DNA of 64,000 bases, from contig NZ_AP024545.1 of the NCBI RefSeq assembly GCF_018406605.1, forward strand, positions 124,001 to 188,000, in the 5' to 3' direction. The stretch is from Noviluteimonas caseinilytica. Lineage in GTDB: Bacteria > Pseudomonadota > Gammaproteobacteria > Xanthomonadales > Xanthomonadaceae. Below, in pieces: positions 1-8,188 of this stretch; position 1 is the first letter of the stretch, and each line of letters opens with the position of its first letter. Both the position numbers and the translations under genes were made by a program. Below the pieces are notes generated by a model that worked only from the letters and a program-made list of their open reading frames with translations, was not told the DNA's origin and did no database searches.

Positions 1-909
1 GGCAAGCTCTCGCGCCGCGATCCCGACGACATGCTCGCCGGCGCGCGCGTCGAAGTGGCGCCGTACAAGCGCGATCCCGGCGACTTCGTGTTGTGGAAGC
101 CCTCGACGGACGACCTCCCCGGCTGGGATTCGCCGTGGGGCCGCGGCCGTCCCGGCTGGCACATCGAGTGCTCCGCGATGGCCGAAGCGCACCTCGGCGA
201 CACCATCGACATCCACGCCGGCGGCATCGACCTGCAGTTCCCGCACCACGAGAACGAAGTGGCGCAGAGCGAATGCGCGCACGGCGGAAAACCGTTCGCG
301 CGCTTCTGGCTGCACAACGGGATGCTGGTGTTCGGTGGCGCGAAGATGTCCAAGTCGGTGGGCAACGTCGAGCGCATCCACGACCTGCTCGCGAAGCACC
401 CGGCCGAAGCGCTGCGCCTGGCGTTGCTGTCGGCGCACTACCGCCAGCCGCTCGACTGGACGCCGGCGCTGATCGAACAATCCGTGCGCACGCTCGATCG
501 CCTGTACGGCACGTTGCGCGACCTCGCGGACGTGGACGCCGCGCCCGCGATCCCCGCGACGATCGAAGACGCGCTCGACGACGACCTCAACACGCCGCAG
601 GCGCTCGCCGAACTCGCCCGCATCGCCGGTGACGCACGCAAGGCCGAAGGGCCCGCGCGCCGCGAAGCGAAGGCCGCAGTGCTCGGGGCCGGGCTCGCGC
701 TGGGCCTGCTGCAACAGGCGCCCGAAGCCTGGTTCGCACGCGGTGCGTCCGAAGACGACGACACCCGCATCCAGGCCCTGATCGACGAACGCATCGCCGC
801 CAAGGCCGCGCGCGATTTCGCCCGCGCCGACGCCATCCGCCAACAGCTGGCCGACGAAGGCGTTCTCCTGGAAGACACGCCCCAGGGCGTACGCTGGAAG
901 CGTGCATGA
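1..909 (+). CDS. cysS: Cysteinyl-tRNA synthetase, C-terminal part (5' end off window)
   Basis: Class I aminoacyl-tRNA synthetase that charges tRNA-Cys in the cytoplasm. The reading frame is open from base 1, so the N-terminus with its HIGH signature lies outside the window; about 302 residues are present. Visible are the zinc-site segment GWHIECSAM, the HHENE motif, the ATP-binding loop KMSKSVGN near base 350, and the C-terminal DALR and anticodon-binding region ending in GVRWKRA. The stop overlaps the sufE start by 4 bp (ATGA), so the two are probably translationally coupled. Identification is near certain. Confidence 0.97.
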   Translation, partial: GKLSRRDPDDMLAGARVEVAPYKRDPGDFVLWKPSTDDLPGWDSPWGRGRPGWHIECSAMAEAHLGDTIDIHAGGIDLQFPHHENEVAQSECAHGGKPFARFWLHNGMLVFGGAKMSKSVGNVERIHDLLAKHPAEALRLALLSAHYRQPLDWTPALIEQSVRTLDRLYGTLRDLADVDAAPAIPATIEDALDDDLNTPQALAELARIAGDARKAEGPARREAKAAVLGAGLALGLLQQAPEAWFARGASEDDDTRIQALIDERIAAKAARDFARADAIRQQLADEGVLLEDTPQGVRWKRA

Positions 910-1364
910 ACCAGGTGGCTGGAATGAGCGACGCGTTGTTCCCGCTGGAGCCCAGCGCCGCGCAGGCGCAGGCCGCGATCGCCGAGGAGTTCGCGTTCTT
1001 CGGTGACTGGTCGGAGCGTTACCAGTACCTGATCGACCTCGGCCGCAAGCTGCCCGCGTTCCCCGATGCGCTGAAGACCGAAGACCATCGCCTGCACGGG
1101 TGCCAGTCGATGGTGTGGATCGTCGGCGAAGGCGACCGCGCGCGCCTGGATTTCCGCGCGATCAGCGACTCGGCGATCGTGTCGGGCCTGGCGTTCCTCG
1201 CGTTGCGCGTCTACTCGGGGCGTTCGGCGGACGAGATCCTCGCCACGGAACCTGCGTACATCGAAGAGATCGGCCTGTCGAAGCACCTGTCGCCCACGCG
1301 CAGCAACGGCCACGCCGCGCTGCTGGGCTTCATCCGCGACCGCGCACGGGCGATCGCCGCGTGA
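906..1364 (+). CDS. sufE: SufE family cysteine desulfurase sulfur acceptor
   Basis: 152 residues, the usual SufE size. SufE takes persulfide sulfur from the cysteine desulfurase SufS and passes it to the SufBCD scaffold for Fe-S cluster assembly. The active-site cysteine lies in the HGCQS motif, in the context KTEDHRLHGCQSMVWI. The start overlaps the cysS stop. A second in-frame ATG seven codons later (MSDALFPL) is an equally plausible start. The stop overlaps the next gene's GTG. Being next to cysS fits a cysteine/sulfur theme, but shared regulation is inferred only from the overlaps. Confidence 0.93.
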   Translation: MNQVAGMSDALFPLEPSAAQAQAAIAEEFAFFGDWSERYQYLIDLGRKLPAFPDALKTEDHRLHGCQSMVWIVGEGDRARLDFRAISDSAIVSGLAFLALRVYSGRSADEILATEPAYIEEIGLSKHLSPTRSNGHAALLGFIRDRARAIAA

Positions 1365-2602
1365 GCGAAGCCGTCGCCGCGGCCGCACCGGCGCCGCTGA
1401 AGAACCGCGCGTTCCTGCAACTGCTCAGCTATCGCATCCTGGCGATGCTGTCGTACCAGATCGTCGCGGTGACGGTGGGCTGGCACATCTACGAGATCAC
1501 GCGCGATCCGCTCGCGCTGGGCCTGGTGGGGCTGGCGGAAGTGATCCCGTATTTCTGCGTCGCGCCGTTCGCCGGCTATCTGGTCGATCACCTGCGGCGG
1601 CGGCGTCTCGGCGCGCTTGCGTGTTCGGGGCTGGCGATCACCGCGTTCGTCTTGGTGTCGATCACGCAAGGCTGGCTCGATCCGCACGGCACGCTGCTGA
1701 TCTACGCGGCGATCGCGCTCACCGGCACGGTGCGTTCGTTCCTGACGCCGATCTACAACACCTTGTTCGCGCGCGTGTTGCCGCGCGAGCAGTTCGCGCG
1801 CGGCGCGGGGTTCGGCAGCGTCGTGTTCCAGCTGGGACTCGTGCTCGGGCCCGCGTTCGGCGGCGCGCTGGTCGCGTGGGCCGGCAAGGGCGCGGCGTAT
1901 GGCCTGGCCGCGGCGCTCGCACTCGCAGCGGCGATCGCGTTGCTGCTGATGCGGATCCACGAACCGCACCACGAAGGCGAACGCGCGCCCATCTTCGCCA
2001 GCATCGGCGAAGGACTGCGCTTCGTGTTCGGCCACCAGATCCTGCTCGGCGCGCTCGCGCTCGACATGTTCGCCGTGTTGTTCGGCGGCGCGGTCGCGTT
2101 GCTGCCGGCCTTCATCAAGGACGTGCTGCACGCGGGGCCGGAAGCGCTCGGCATCCTGCGCGGTGCGCCGGCCGCGGGCGCGGTGATCGTCGGGTTGTGG
2201 CTGTCGCGCAAGCCGCCGGAACGCAACGCGGGCCGCCTGCTGCTGATGGCGGTGTTCGGCTTCGGGCTGTGCATCGTGTGCTTCGCGCTGTCGAAGAACA
2301 TGTGGCTGTCGGCGGCGTTGCTATTCGCCTCCGGTGCATTCGACGGTGTGTCGGTGGTGCTGCGTTCGACCATCCTGCAGCTCGCCACGCCCGACGCGAT
2401 GCGCGGGCGCGTGTCCGCGATCAACGGGATCTTCATCGGATCGTCGAACGAACTCGGTGCGTTCGAATCGGGCCTGGCGGCGAAGCTGCTGGGCCTGGTG
2501 CCGTCGGTGATCTTCGGCGGGTGCATGACGATGGGCATCGTCGCGGCGACCGCGAAGCTGGCGCCGAAGTTGCGCAAGCTGGACTTGCGCGAGCTGCACT
2601 AA
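1361..2602 (+). CDS. MFS transporter (EntS/MFS_3-like)
   Basis: About 413 residues with roughly 12 hydrophobic segments, an inner-membrane secondary transporter. Family features are the opening FLQLLSYRILAMLSYQIVAVTVGWHIYEITRDPLALGLVGL and the cytoplasmic loop DHLRRRR after TM2; the overall pattern resembles the EntS-like exporter branch (MFS_3). The start is the GTG overlapping the sufE TGA (GTGA). The upstream in-frame extension would overlap sufE completely and is not used. The substrate cannot be told from sequence. Confidence 0.88.
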   Translation: MSEAVAAAAPAPLKNRAFLQLLSYRILAMLSYQIVAVTVGWHIYEITRDPLALGLVGLAEVIPYFCVAPFAGYLVDHLRRRRLGALACSGLAITAFVLVSITQGWLDPHGTLLIYAAIALTGTVRSFLTPIYNTLFARVLPREQFARGAGFGSVVFQLGLVLGPAFGGALVAWAGKGAAYGLAAALALAAAIALLLMRIHEPHHEGERAPIFASIGEGLRFVFGHQILLGALALDMFAVLFGGAVALLPAFIKDVLHAGPEALGILRGAPAAGAVIVGLWLSRKPPERNAGRLLLMAVFGFGLCIVCFALSKNMWLSAALLFASGAFDGVSVVLRSTILQLATPDAMRGRVSAINGIFIGSSNELGAFESGLAAKLLGLVPSVIFGGCMTMGIVAATAKLAPKLRKLDLRELH

Positions 2603-2628
2603 CAAAAAGGCCCGCTTCCGCGGGGCTT
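2603..2628. terminator. Hairpin terminator between MFS gene and dksA-like gene
   Basis: Imperfect GC hairpin (GGCCCGC-TTCC-GCGGGGC). It is preceded on the plus strand by AAAAA, which reads as a T-run on the minus strand, so it best serves the dksA-like gene arriving from the right. Confidence 0.55.
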
Positions 2629-2664
2629 CCTGGATCCCCGCCTGCGCGGGAATGACGGGCGATG
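2629..2664. repeat. Single-arm copy of the chromosomal palindromic repeat
   Basis: CCCCGCCTGCGCGGGAATGA is a diverged copy of the arm seen in full paired form at 5478-5549 and 7398-7473. It lies between two convergent genes, a typical place for REP-type elements. Confidence 0.6.
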
Positions 2665-2668
2665 GAAC

Positions 2669-3742
2669 TCAGTCGCCCATCTGCTTCTGCAAGTGCTCCC
2701 AACGCTCCTGCTCGTCGATCGTGCGCTCGGCGGTGAGGCGCGCTTCGAGGCGCTCCAGGCCGATCTCTTCGCCCGAGTCCACGCTGTAGCCGTATTCGCC
2801 GGCATCCAGGCGCTTGAGCGTGCTGTCGATCTTGCCGATCAGCTTGCGGTAGCGGTCGCGCGTGCGCAGTTCGAGCGAGTTCTCGGTCTCGCGCGTCGCA
2901 CGTTCGGCTTCGTCGCCGACGTCGCGCACTTCGTCCTTGAGGTTCTCGATGGTCTGCTTGGATTCCTCGACCAGGTCGCTGCGCCAGGACAGCAGGCGCT
3001 GGCGGAAGTACTCGACCTGCAACGGGCTCATGTACTCCTCGTCATTCGAGGGCTTGTAGCCCTGCGGGATGACGGGACGACCCGTGGTCTCATCGTTCTT
3101 GTACTGCACGACCTTCACTTTTCCCCGCGGCGTGGGCGCAGCCGGACGGGCTGCGACGGCAACCGCCACTTTCCCCTCCGGACGTGGGCGCGACGTGACG
3201 GCGGCCGACGTGGTGGCCGACTTCGGTGCGCTTGCGGTGGCGGGCTTGGTGGCCTTGGCCGGGGTGGCGACGGGCTTTGCCACCGGTGCGTCGAACGGTG
3301 CGCTCGTCGTGGCGGGCTTGGCGGCGGGCTTCTTCACTGCGGCCGGCGCGGACTTCGCGACGGGTGCGGCTTTGACAGGTGCGGCTTTTGCGGGTGCGGT
3401 TTTGATGGGTGCGGCCTTCATCGGCGCGGCCTTCGCAGGCGCGGCCTTGGTGGGGGCAGCCTTGGCTGCCGGCTTCTGCGCGGCTTTCGCCGGTGCAGCA
3501 GCCTTCTTGACGGGTGCAGGTTTCTTCGCGACGGGCTTGGCGACGGGCTTCTTCGCCGGCGCTGCCTTCTTCGCGACCGGCTTCTTCGCCGGGGCTGCCT
3601 TCTTCGCTACGGGTTTCTTCGCCGGCGTCGCCTTTTTGGCGGGCACGGCTTTCTTCGCGGCGGGCTTCTTCGCTGCCGGCTTGGCGGCGCTGGTCTTCTT
3701 CGCGGCCTTGGCGGCCTTCTTCGCTGGTTTCTTCGCTGCCAC
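2669..3742 (-). CDS. dksA: DksA-like RNA polymerase-binding protein with Ala/Lys/Pro-rich N-terminal extension and no zinc-finger cysteines
   Basis: 357 residues, more than twice the usual DksA length of about 150. Residues 1-235 are low-complexity (AKKPVAKKAAPAKK-type repeats), strongly basic and probably disordered. The DksA core starts near MSPLQVEYFRQ and keeps the coiled-coil tip motif DxxDxA (D274, D277, A279), the residues known to act in the polymerase secondary channel. All four cysteines of the zinc finger are replaced: YCESCG of E. coli reads YSVDSG here and LCIDCK reads TIDEQE. The start is GTG, with GAGGA about 10 bases upstream. Expected role: transcription-initiation control with ppGpp. 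The extension may add nucleic-acid binding (inference). Confidence 0.9.
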   Translation of the reverse strand: MAAKKPAKKAAKAAKKTSAAKPAAKKPAAKKAVPAKKATPAKKPVAKKAAPAKKPVAKKAAPAKKPVAKPVAKKPAPVKKAAAPAKAAQKPAAKAAPTKAAPAKAAPMKAAPIKTAPAKAAPVKAAPVAKSAPAAVKKPAAKPATTSAPFDAPVAKPVATPAKATKPATASAPKSATTSAAVTSRPRPEGKVAVAVAARPAAPTPRGKVKVVQYKNDETTGRPVIPQGYKPSNDEEYMSPLQVEYFRQRLLSWRSDLVEESKQTIENLKDEVRDVGDEAERATRETENSLELRTRDRYRKLIGKIDSTLKRLDAGEYGYSVDSGEEIGLERLEARLTAERTIDEQERWEHLQKQMGD

Positions 3743-3853
3743 GAGCGTGACGTCCTCGTTCCCTTGAGGCGGGAAAGCGCGCTGTTATACCCTGCCCCGC
3801 CGGGTGCGGCAACCCGCGCAACATCGTCCCGCCACGCCTATACGAGGACCGGT

Positions 3854-4081
3854 TTGCGCACCGTGATCGACCGTCTGCTCATCGGCTGCCTGCGCGCCTA
3901 CAAGCGCTGGATCAGCCCGTTGCTCGGCCCGCGCTGCCGATTCGCACCCACGTGTTCGGAGTACGCGATGGAAGCCGTGGCACGCTACGGTGCCCTGCGC
4001 GGCAGCTGGCTCGCCGCGCGCCGCGTCGCGCGCTGCCATCCCTTCCACCCCGGCGGGCACGATCCCGTGCCGCCACGCTGA
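3854..4081 (+). CDS. yidD: Membrane protein insertion efficiency factor YidD
   Basis: 75 residues with the family core LLIGCLRAYKRWISPLLGPRCRFAPTCSEYAMEAVARYG and C-terminal RCHPFHPGGHDPVP. YidD is a small amphipathic inner-membrane-associated protein that helps YidC insert proteins. The start chosen is TTG at 3854 because GAGGA sits 5 bases upstream; a GTG three codons later is the alternative. It is isolated here from the usual rpmH-rnpA-yidC context and lies 23 bp upstream of dihydroorotase. Confidence 0.9.
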   Translation: MRTVIDRLLIGCLRAYKRWISPLLGPRCRFAPTCSEYAMEAVARYGALRGSWLAARRVARCHPFHPGGHDPVPPR

Positions 4082-4104
4082 TCCGCATTCAGAAGGAACT
4101 CCGC

Positions 4105-5466
4105 ATGCCCCCCATCGCGAGCAAGCCCACGCTGATCGTCAACGCCCGCCTCGTCAGCGACGGCCGCGAATTCGAATCCGACCTGCGCATGGAGAACGGG
4201 CGCATCGCGCAGATCGGCACCGGCCTGTCCGCGCGCGAAGGCGAACACGTCGTGGATGCCGCCGGGCGCCGCGTGCTGCCCGGGATGATCGACGACCAGG
4301 TGCACTTCCGCGAACCGGGCATGGAATACAAGGCGGACATCGCCACCGAGTCCGCGGCCGCGGTGGCCGGCGGGCTCACCAGCTTCATGGACATGCCCAA
4401 CACCAACCCGCCCACGCTGGACGCGGCGGCGCTGGAAGACAAGTACGCGCGCGCCGCGGGACGGGCACGCGCCAACTATGGCTTCTACATGGGCGCCAGC
4501 AACGACAACCTGGAAGCGGTGAAGGCGATCGATCCGCTGCGCACGCCGGGCGTGAAGGTGTTCATGGGCGCCTCCACCGGCAACATGCTGGTCGACAACC
4601 CGGAGACCCTGGACGCGATCTTCAAGTACGCGCCCACGCCGATCATCACGCACTGCGAAGACACGCCGATGATCGACGCCACCCTGGCGCAGTTCAAGGC
4701 GCGCTTCGGCGACGACATCCCGGCCGAATTCCACGCCGACATCCGCTCGCGCCAGGCGTGCATGAAGTCCACGCTGCTCGCGCTGGAGCTGGCCCGCCGC
4801 AACGATTCGCGCCTGCACGTGCTGCACATCAGCACCGCCGACGAGCTGGCCCTGTTCGAACGCGGCCCGCTCATCCGCGGCGACGGCACGCGCAAGCGCA
4901 TCACCGCCGAAACCTGCATCCACTTCCTGCGCTTCGACCGCGCCGATTACGCGACGCTCGGGCACCTGATCAAGTGCAATCCGTCGATCAAGGAAGCCAG
5001 CGATCGCGAGGCGTTGATCGCCGCGGTCGCCGAGGACGTGATCGACGTGCTGGCAACGGACCATGCGCCGCACACGCTCGAAGAGAAGTCACGCCCCTAC
5101 ACCGGCGCGCCGAGCGGCCTGCCGCTGGTGCAGTACGCGCTGGTCGCGGCGCTGGAACTGGTGCGCGAAGGCAAGCTCACCACCGCGCAGGTGGTGCAGA
5201 AGGTGTCGCATGCGCCGGCGCAGTTGTTCGACGTGGCGCAGCGCGGGTTCCTGCGCGAAGGCTTTGCTGCGGACATCGTGCTGATCGACGACACGCCGTT
5301 CACCGTGCGCCGCGAGGACGTGCTGTCGAAGTGCGGCTGGTCGCCGTTCGAAGGCCGCACGTTCCATTCGCGCATCGGCGCCACGTGGGTGAATGGCGAA
5401 CTGGTGTGGGACGGCAGCCAACTGGCGGGGACGCCGAACGGGCAGAGGCTGGAATTCGCGCGGTGA
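4105..5466 (+). CDS. pyrC: Dihydroorotase (class I-like)
   Basis: 453 residues, an amidohydrolase that interconverts carbamoyl-aspartate and dihydroorotate in pyrimidine synthesis. Motifs: metal-binding region IDDQVHFREPG, carboxylated-lysine segment GVKVFMG, ITHCED, HVLHIS and the catalytic Asp/His in LATDHAPHTLEEK. The usual DxHxH reads DDQVH, with Gln at the first His position; the same variant is known in a dihydroorotase subgroup of Bacteroidetes and xanthomonads. The ATG has AAGGAA 7 bases upstream. Allantoinase is the main alternative; context does not decide, but the sequence pattern favours dihydroorotase. Confidence 0.87.
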   Translation: MPPIASKPTLIVNARLVSDGREFESDLRMENGRIAQIGTGLSAREGEHVVDAAGRRVLPGMIDDQVHFREPGMEYKADIATESAAAVAGGLTSFMDMPNTNPPTLDAAALEDKYARAAGRARANYGFYMGASNDNLEAVKAIDPLRTPGVKVFMGASTGNMLVDNPETLDAIFKYAPTPIITHCEDTPMIDATLAQFKARFGDDIPAEFHADIRSRQACMKSTLLALELARRNDSRLHVLHISTADELALFERGPLIRGDGTRKRITAETCIHFLRFDRADYATLGHLIKCNPSIKEASDREALIAAVAEDVIDVLATDHAPHTLEEKSRPYTGAPSGLPLVQYALVAALELVREGKLTTAQVVQKVSHAPAQLFDVAQRGFLREGFAADIVLIDDTPFTVRREDVLSKCGWSPFEGRTFHSRIGATWVNGELVWDGSQLAGTPNGQRLEFAR

Positions 5467-5471
5467 GGTCG

Positions 5472-6398
5472 ATGGCGCGTCATTCCCGCGAAGGCGGGAA
5501 ACCGGGGCTTCGTCGCGCTTCGTGGATTCCCGCCTTCGCGGGAATGACGGCTTTGTTGCTTTCAGGCTGCGCTTCCAATCCGGGCACCGGCGCGGTCATC
5601 ACGCCGCCGACGACGCACGCGCGCACGACCTACGTGCTCCCGGACGAAGTCCAGCAAGGCGCCCTCGTCATCGGCCACACGCATCCCGACGCGCGCGTCG
5701 AATATGCCGGACGCGTGGTGCGCGTCGCGCCGGATGGCACGTTCGCGATCGGCGTGGCGCGCGATGCGCCCGCCTCGATCGTCGTCGCGATCACGCCGCC
5801 GTCGTCGGCGCCCATCGAACACCGCATCACCGTCACGCCGCGCGATTTCCCGGTCGAACGCATCACCGGCGTGCCGCCGCAAACCGTGTCGCCGCCGCCG
5901 GAGATCGCCGCGCGCATCGAACGCGAACAGGCCGCCGTCGCCGCCGCGCGCACGCGCGACGATGCGCGCAGCGATTTTGCACAGGCCTTCATCTGGCCGG
6001 TGCGCGGCCGCATCAGCGGACGCTTCGGCAACCGGCGCGTGTACGTCTTGAAGGACGGCACGGACGTCCCGCAGGCGCCGCATTCGGGCATGGACATCGC
6101 GGCGCCCACGGGCACGCCGGTGCTGGCGCCAGCGGCGGGCATCGTCACGTTCGCGGCCACCGACCTCTATCTCACCGGCGGCACGCTGCTGCTCGACCAC
6201 GGCCACGGCGTGAGTTCGAATTTCCTGCACCTGTCGCGCATCGATGTGCACGTGGGCGATCGCGTCGCGCAGGGCCAGGTGATCGGCGCCGTCGGCGCGA
6301 CCGGGCGCGCGAGCGGGCCGCACCTGCATTGGGGCATGAACTGGTTCGAGGTGCGGATCGATCCGCTGCTGGTGCTGGGGGACGACGCGACGCGTTAA
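5472..6398 (+). CDS. M23-family peptidoglycan metallopeptidase, predicted lipoprotein
   Basis: 308 residues. The C-terminal LytM/M23 domain shows HSGMDIAAPTGTPVLAPAAG and the HxH motif GPHLHWGMNW, so it is a likely Gly-Gly or cross-link endopeptidase acting on the cell wall. The N-terminus is unusual: codons 3-26 are the palindromic repeat at 5478-5549 read through in frame. Together with TALLLSGC this makes a basic n-region, a hydrophobic stretch and a lipobox (LSGC). The internal ATG at 5544 would leave only eight residues before the Cys, so the ATG at 5472 is preferred. The gene ends 4 bp into convergent folE2. Confidence 0.85.
   Translation: MARHSREGGKPGLRRASWIPAFAGMTALLLSGCASNPGTGAVITPPTTHARTTYVLPDEVQQGALVIGHTHPDARVEYAGRVVRVAPDGTFAIGVARDAPASIVVAITPPSSAPIEHRITVTPRDFPVERITGVPPQTVSPPPEIAARIEREQAAVAAARTRDDARSDFAQAFIWPVRGRISGRFGNRRVYVLKDGTDVPQAPHSGMDIAAPTGTPVLAPAAGIVTFAATDLYLTGGTLLLDHGHGVSSNFLHLSRIDVHVGDRVAQGQVIGAVGATGRASGPHLHWGMNWFEVRIDPLLVLGDDATR
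5478..5549. repeat. Paired REP-like palindromic element inside a coding start
   Basis: Two 23-bp arms (5478-5500 and 5527-5549) are exact reverse complements around a 26-bp spacer. Each arm is itself a small hairpin (TTCCCGC-GAAG-GCGGGAA). A second full copy is at 7398-7473 and a single arm at 2629-2664. This copy overlaps the 5' end of the M23 peptidase gene and is translated. Confidence 0.85.
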
Positions 6399-7318
6399 GC
6401 GTGCGCGCCCGACACCCGCGCCACCGCATCGTGCGGGTGCAGGCTTTCGAAGTGCGCTACGCGCACGTCCCAGCGTTCGACGCGCGCATCGCTGGCCAGC
6501 GCGGCCGCCACGCGGCGCGCGGCGTCCTCGCAGAACATCAGGTTGGCGGCGTTGAGTTCGGCGAAGGCCTGTTCGTCCTCGCGCTTCACCGCCGTCTGCA
6601 CCGGCGTGCCGAGCGCGGCTTCCACCGCATCGACGAGCGGGAGCAGCGGGAGTTCGTCGAAGGCCGGGCGCAAGGTCACGCGCACGTCGGCGCGGCTGCG
6701 CTGTGCGTGCGGCGTGGCGGCCAGGCCGCGTTCGGACGCAAGCCATTCGCCCACGACCTGCGGCGACAACGGGCGCGCGGCGGCGAAGTCTTCGTTGAAG
6801 CGATCGGCGTTGCGCTGGCGCGAGAGCGCAGCCGACGCGGGGCACGTGCTCGAATACTCGACGGCGAAGCCGAGCACGAGCTGCAGGTGGCCGTCGGCGA
6901 GTTCGGCGTCGATCGACACGGGGTAGCGCTTCCAGCCCAGGTGTCCGCTCGCCAGCGCGGGACGCTGCAGCAGATGGTCGTAGCGGACCTGCAGGCGCGC
7001 GCGCGTCGACAGGCCAGCCTGCGAATCGATGAAGCCCTGCAGCACGCGGCGCAGGCCCGGCGCGGTGATCGCTTCGCGCGCGAAGGCCTGCTGCAACTGC
7101 AGGTACAGGCGCGACATGTGGATGCCGCGCGCGTCGGCATCGCGCAGGTCCACGGCGACATCGACATCGGCGGCGACCTGCACGGTCGCGCCTTCCGCGT
7201 CATGCACGCGCACCGGCACCGCGACGCGATCCATGCCCACCCAGTCGAGCGGGCGTGCGAGCGCAGCCGCTTCGAAGGCGACATCGGGGAGCTGGGCGGG
7301 GCCTTGCGTGGAGGACAT
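6395..7318 (-). CDS. folE2: GTP cyclohydrolase FolE2 (type IB)
   Basis: 307 residues. Converts GTP to 7,8-dihydroneopterin triphosphate, first step of folate synthesis, using the metal-flexible type IB fold. Recognisable segments are PLDWVGMDRVAVPVRV near the start, GIHMSRLYLQLQQAF, the metal-ligand region VEYSSTCPASAALSRQ, and C-terminal NAANLMFCEDAARRVAAAL. The start at MSSTQGP is chosen because upstream in-frame codons run into the palindromic repeat at 7398-7473. It converges with the M23 gene, overlapping by 4 bp. Confidence 0.92.
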   Translation of the reverse strand: MSSTQGPAQLPDVAFEAAALARPLDWVGMDRVAVPVRVHDAEGATVQVAADVDVAVDLRDADARGIHMSRLYLQLQQAFAREAITAPGLRRVLQGFIDSQAGLSTRARLQVRYDHLLQRPALASGHLGWKRYPVSIDAELADGHLQLVLGFAVEYSSTCPASAALSRQRNADRFNEDFAAARPLSPQVVGEWLASERGLAATPHAQRSRADVRVTLRPAFDELPLLPLVDAVEAALGTPVQTAVKREDEQAFAELNAANLMFCEDAARRVAAALASDARVERWDVRVAHFESLHPHDAVARVSGAHA

Positions 7319-7397
7319 CGGGGGTTCGCCGGGGGAATGCGAAGGCGCGCATTGTAGCGGCGCGGCGAGCGGGGCCGTGTCGACGCGGCCGGAACAG

Positions 7398-7473
7398 GTC
7401 ATTCCCGCGAAGGCGGGAATCCAGGCCGACGCGCCCATCGGATCGATGGGTTCCCGCCTTCGCGGGAACGACG
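7398..7473. repeat. Paired REP-like palindromic element
   Basis: Arms ATTCCCGCGAAGGCGGGAAT (7401-7420) and the inverted copy at about 7451-7473 flank a 30-bp spacer. It lies between the folE2 start and the end of the phytoene-synthase-like gene. Same family as 5478-5549. Confidence 0.85.
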
Positions 7474-7477
7474 AGCG

Positions 7478-8188
7478 CTAGCGCCTTGCGGCGCGCCAGC
7501 TTGCACCCAGTGCTCGCCAGGCCGGCAGCGGCGTCGCGGGGGCCGCGCCCTTCGAGAATCCGAGCAGGCGCTTGCGCAGCAACGTGGCGTAGAGGCGCCC
7601 CGCCACCGCGCCTTCGTGCGGGATGGGCCAGCGATTCCACAATTCGCGCGCCCAGGTCCGCGGCGCATCCGGCGCCGACGCGAAGGCTTGCGGCACCGCG
7701 CCTGCATCCAGCAGGAAGAGTTGTTCCGCCAGCAGGCCTGCGACGACGCTCGGCACCGGGGCCGCGTCCGACGGCGAGGCGAACAGCCGCGTGGAGATCG
7801 ACGACAGCGCTTGCGCATGCGGCACGAGGCGCGCGAACGCTTCGTCTTCGTTGGCGGCACGCTGGCGCGATGCGGCCAGCGACGCCAGGCTCGCGCCCAG
7901 GTCGCCCCACGGCGCGGCTTCGCGCTGCAACACGTTGCCCAGCGGATGGCGGCGCATGCCGCGCGCCCAGCCCTGCAGTTCTTCGGCCCACCACGCGAGC
8001 TTCGCTTCGCCGGGGCGCGGATCGGCGCCGCCCCACGCGGCTTGCACCAGTTCGCTGCGCAAGGCGAACCACGCCTGCGCGCGCTCGCGATGCATGAACG
8101 GCACGAAGGGTTCGGCGAAGGTCCACTCGGGCCAGTGCGCGCGCCACTTTTCCAGCGCGCTGTCGACCGCCGGATCGCGCACGGGCAT
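7478..8188 (-). CDS. Phytoene/squalene synthase-like protein
   Basis: 236 residues related to the trans-isoprenyl diphosphate synthase fold, closer to the NDUFAF6-like branch. The diagnostic segment is EAKLAWWAEELQGWARGMRRHPLGNVL, matching the family's WW.eEL...hP pattern. The Asp-rich catalytic motifs of true squalene synthases are not obvious, so prenyl-transferase activity is uncertain. The start overlaps the phosphatase stop (ATGA), making it the last gene of a translationally coupled operon. Confidence 0.72.
   Translation of the reverse strand: MPVRDPAVDSALEKWRAHWPEWTFAEPFVPFMHRERAQAWFALRSELVQAAWGGADPRPGEAKLAWWAEELQGWARGMRRHPLGNVLQREAAPWGDLGASLASLAASRQRAANEDEAFARLVPHAQALSSISTRLFASPSDAAPVPSVVAGLLAEQLFLLDAGAVPQAFASAPDAPRTWARELWNRWPIPHEGAVAGRLYATLLRKRLLGFSKGAAPATPLPAWRALGASWRAARR

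Noticed and set aside
3100..3740. CRISPR-like or tandem repeat array
   Set aside because: The periodicity comes from codons for Ala/Lys/Pro in the DksA-like N-terminal extension; there are no equal spacers.
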